Source: Clostridiales bacterium (GTDB lineage Bacteria; Bacillota; Clostridia; Christensenellales; CAG-314). From it: a DNA stretch of 14,247 nucleotides. This document shows positions 13,469-14,247 of this stretch, one piece after another. A model generated the notes under the pieces. It saw only the letters and a program-made list of their open reading frames with translations, ran no database searches and was not told where the DNA came from. The stretch lies in NCBI GenBank assembly GCA_004558105.1, contig SFEB01000026.1, positions 1 through 14,247 of the forward strand. The letters are read 5' to 3'. Made by a program: the position numbers and the translations under genes. Within the stretch, counting starts at the first letter, position 1. Every line of letters starts with the position of its first letter.

Positions 13469-14247
13469 ATGATTGGTGAAAACATTAGACGCTTGCGAGT
13501 TGAAAAAGGGATGACTCAAAAAGAATTGGCGGACAAACTTTTTGTGACAGCGCAGGCGGTATCAAGGTGGGAGAACGGAGAAGTCGAACCGTCCGTATCG
13601 ACGATTTCGGCTATTGCAAAAATATTTGAAGTATCCGGTGACGAGATTTTAGGTATAGATGGTTTCAGTCCAAAACCCGAAGTCAAGGTGGAAAAAGAAT
13701 ATGTTGTAAAGGAATCAAAACCTGTTCTCGCTCTTTGTGAGGATTGTAATCAACCCATCTACGATTCTAATGATATCGTAAGAATAACCGGTGCCAGATC
13801 CGGTTCGCACGTGCGTTGCAAAAAATGCGAAAAAGCAAGGCAGGATAAAAATAAAAAGTTAAAAGTAAAAAAATCGCGCTCAAGAAGGATACTTTCCTTT
13901 TGGCTTGGCGGATTGGCTTTTGCAATAATGCTCGCGATCGGAATAGTGTTGTTCACCAAGGATAAAGTAGGATGGGGAATTTTTTGTATCGGTGTCGGCG
14001 TCGGATTGTTTGCTTTTATATCATGTTGTTTGTTTGAAAACAATTTCATCGGCGAAATGACCGTAGGTATATTTGAATGGGGATTTGTAAAAATGCCCGG
14101 AGTGATTTTTTCGTTGGATTTGGACGGAATTATATGGTTTTTGACCGTAAAGTTACTGTTTTGGATATTGGAAATCACACTTGCGTGTTGCGCAGGGGTT
14201 TTGGCTATTTTTTTAACCGGGTGTCCTCTTAGATCCATAGTCCTATT
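13469..14247 (+). CDS. XRE-family HTH regulator with zinc ribbon and membrane helices (3' end outside window)
   Basis: The ATG at 13469 follows TAGGAGG at ideal spacing, and the frame stays open for 259 codons to the window edge. Residues 1-62 are a Cro/C1-type helix-turn-helix (IGENIRRLRVEKGMTQKELA, then TAQAVSRWENGEVEPS). A short linker follows, then a zinc-ribbon-like pair of CxxC motifs (Cys90/Cys93 and Cys117/Cys120), a very basic stretch (about 125-140) and three hydrophobic segments (about 143-162, 168-188, 220-250). It should be a membrane-bound DNA-binding protein, perhaps sensing a membrane or envelope signal; this is inference from layout. The repeat array upstream suggests it controls its own gene. 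Later codons are not visible, so a further domain may exist. Confidence 0.85.
   Translation, partial: MIGENIRRLRVEKGMTQKELADKLFVTAQAVSRWENGEVEPSVSTISAIAKIFEVSGDEILGIDGFSPKPEVKVEKEYVVKESKPVLALCEDCNQPIYDSNDIVRITGARSGSHVRCKKCEKARQDKNKKLKVKKSRSRRILSFWLGGLAFAIMLAIGIVLFTKDKVGWGIFCIGVGVGLFAFISCCLFENNFIGEMTVGIFEWGFVKMPGVIFSLDLDGIIWFLTVKLLFWILEITLACCAGVLAIFLTGCPLRSIVL

Noticed and set aside
13759..14238. A 159-codon minus-strand frame at the right end
   Set aside because: It is antisense to the XRE-membrane protein, whose HTH, CxxC motifs and ribosome site are clear. The minus-strand product looks like no real protein.

Overview
The window looks like a chromosomal segment of a Gram-positive, anaerobic Clostridia-type bacterium. 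The evidence is a Gram-positive-type dnaK operon controlled by HrcA and CIRCE, strong AGGAGG-like ribosome binding sites, sigma-A-like promoters, an oxygen-sensitive PflX-like radical SAM enzyme, and AT-rich spacers around coding sequence rich in CG dinucleotides. I cannot name the species; an uncultured gut Clostridia or Christensenellales-like lineage is a guess.

Layout. (1) 1-1262: the last 37 codons of a probable serine recombinase, a terminator hairpin, and a minus-strand membrane-anchored SGNH/GDSL hydrolase with its promoter. This end appears lower in G+C than the rest and may be an accessory insertion. (2) 1263-3192: a membrane-anchored surface protein with one MBG-like and two YDG-like repeats, convergent with upp (uracil salvage) across a shared terminator. 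(3) 3310-5202: a two-gene unit, a DUF4438 protein followed 4 nt later by a PflX-like radical SAM protein, with its own promoter and terminator. (4) 5190-7178: a strange P1B-type ATPase homologue that keeps the eight-helix metal-transport membrane domain and CPC motif but has lost the actuator domain, the nucleotide-binding domain and the catalytic signatures. A HAD phosphatase follows it closely. (5) 7365-12291: the class I heat-shock operon hrcA-grpE-dnaK-dnaJ, with a CIRCE operator at its promoter and a strong terminator after dnaJ. (6) 12329-13152: a single-gene Cof-type HAD phosphatase unit. (7) 13153-14247: a GC-rich spacer that folds into two strong hairpins with a competing alternative pairing, an array of TCAAC/GTTGA half-sites and tandem repeats, then an XRE-type regulator with a zinc ribbon and membrane helices that runs off the end of the window.

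The heat-shock operon is a coherent unit: HrcA represses through CIRCE, and DnaK, DnaJ and GrpE form the chaperone cycle. The most unusual items are the motor-less P-type ATPase (5239-6528) and the candidate structured RNA plus operator array upstream of the membrane XRE regulator (13209-13436).
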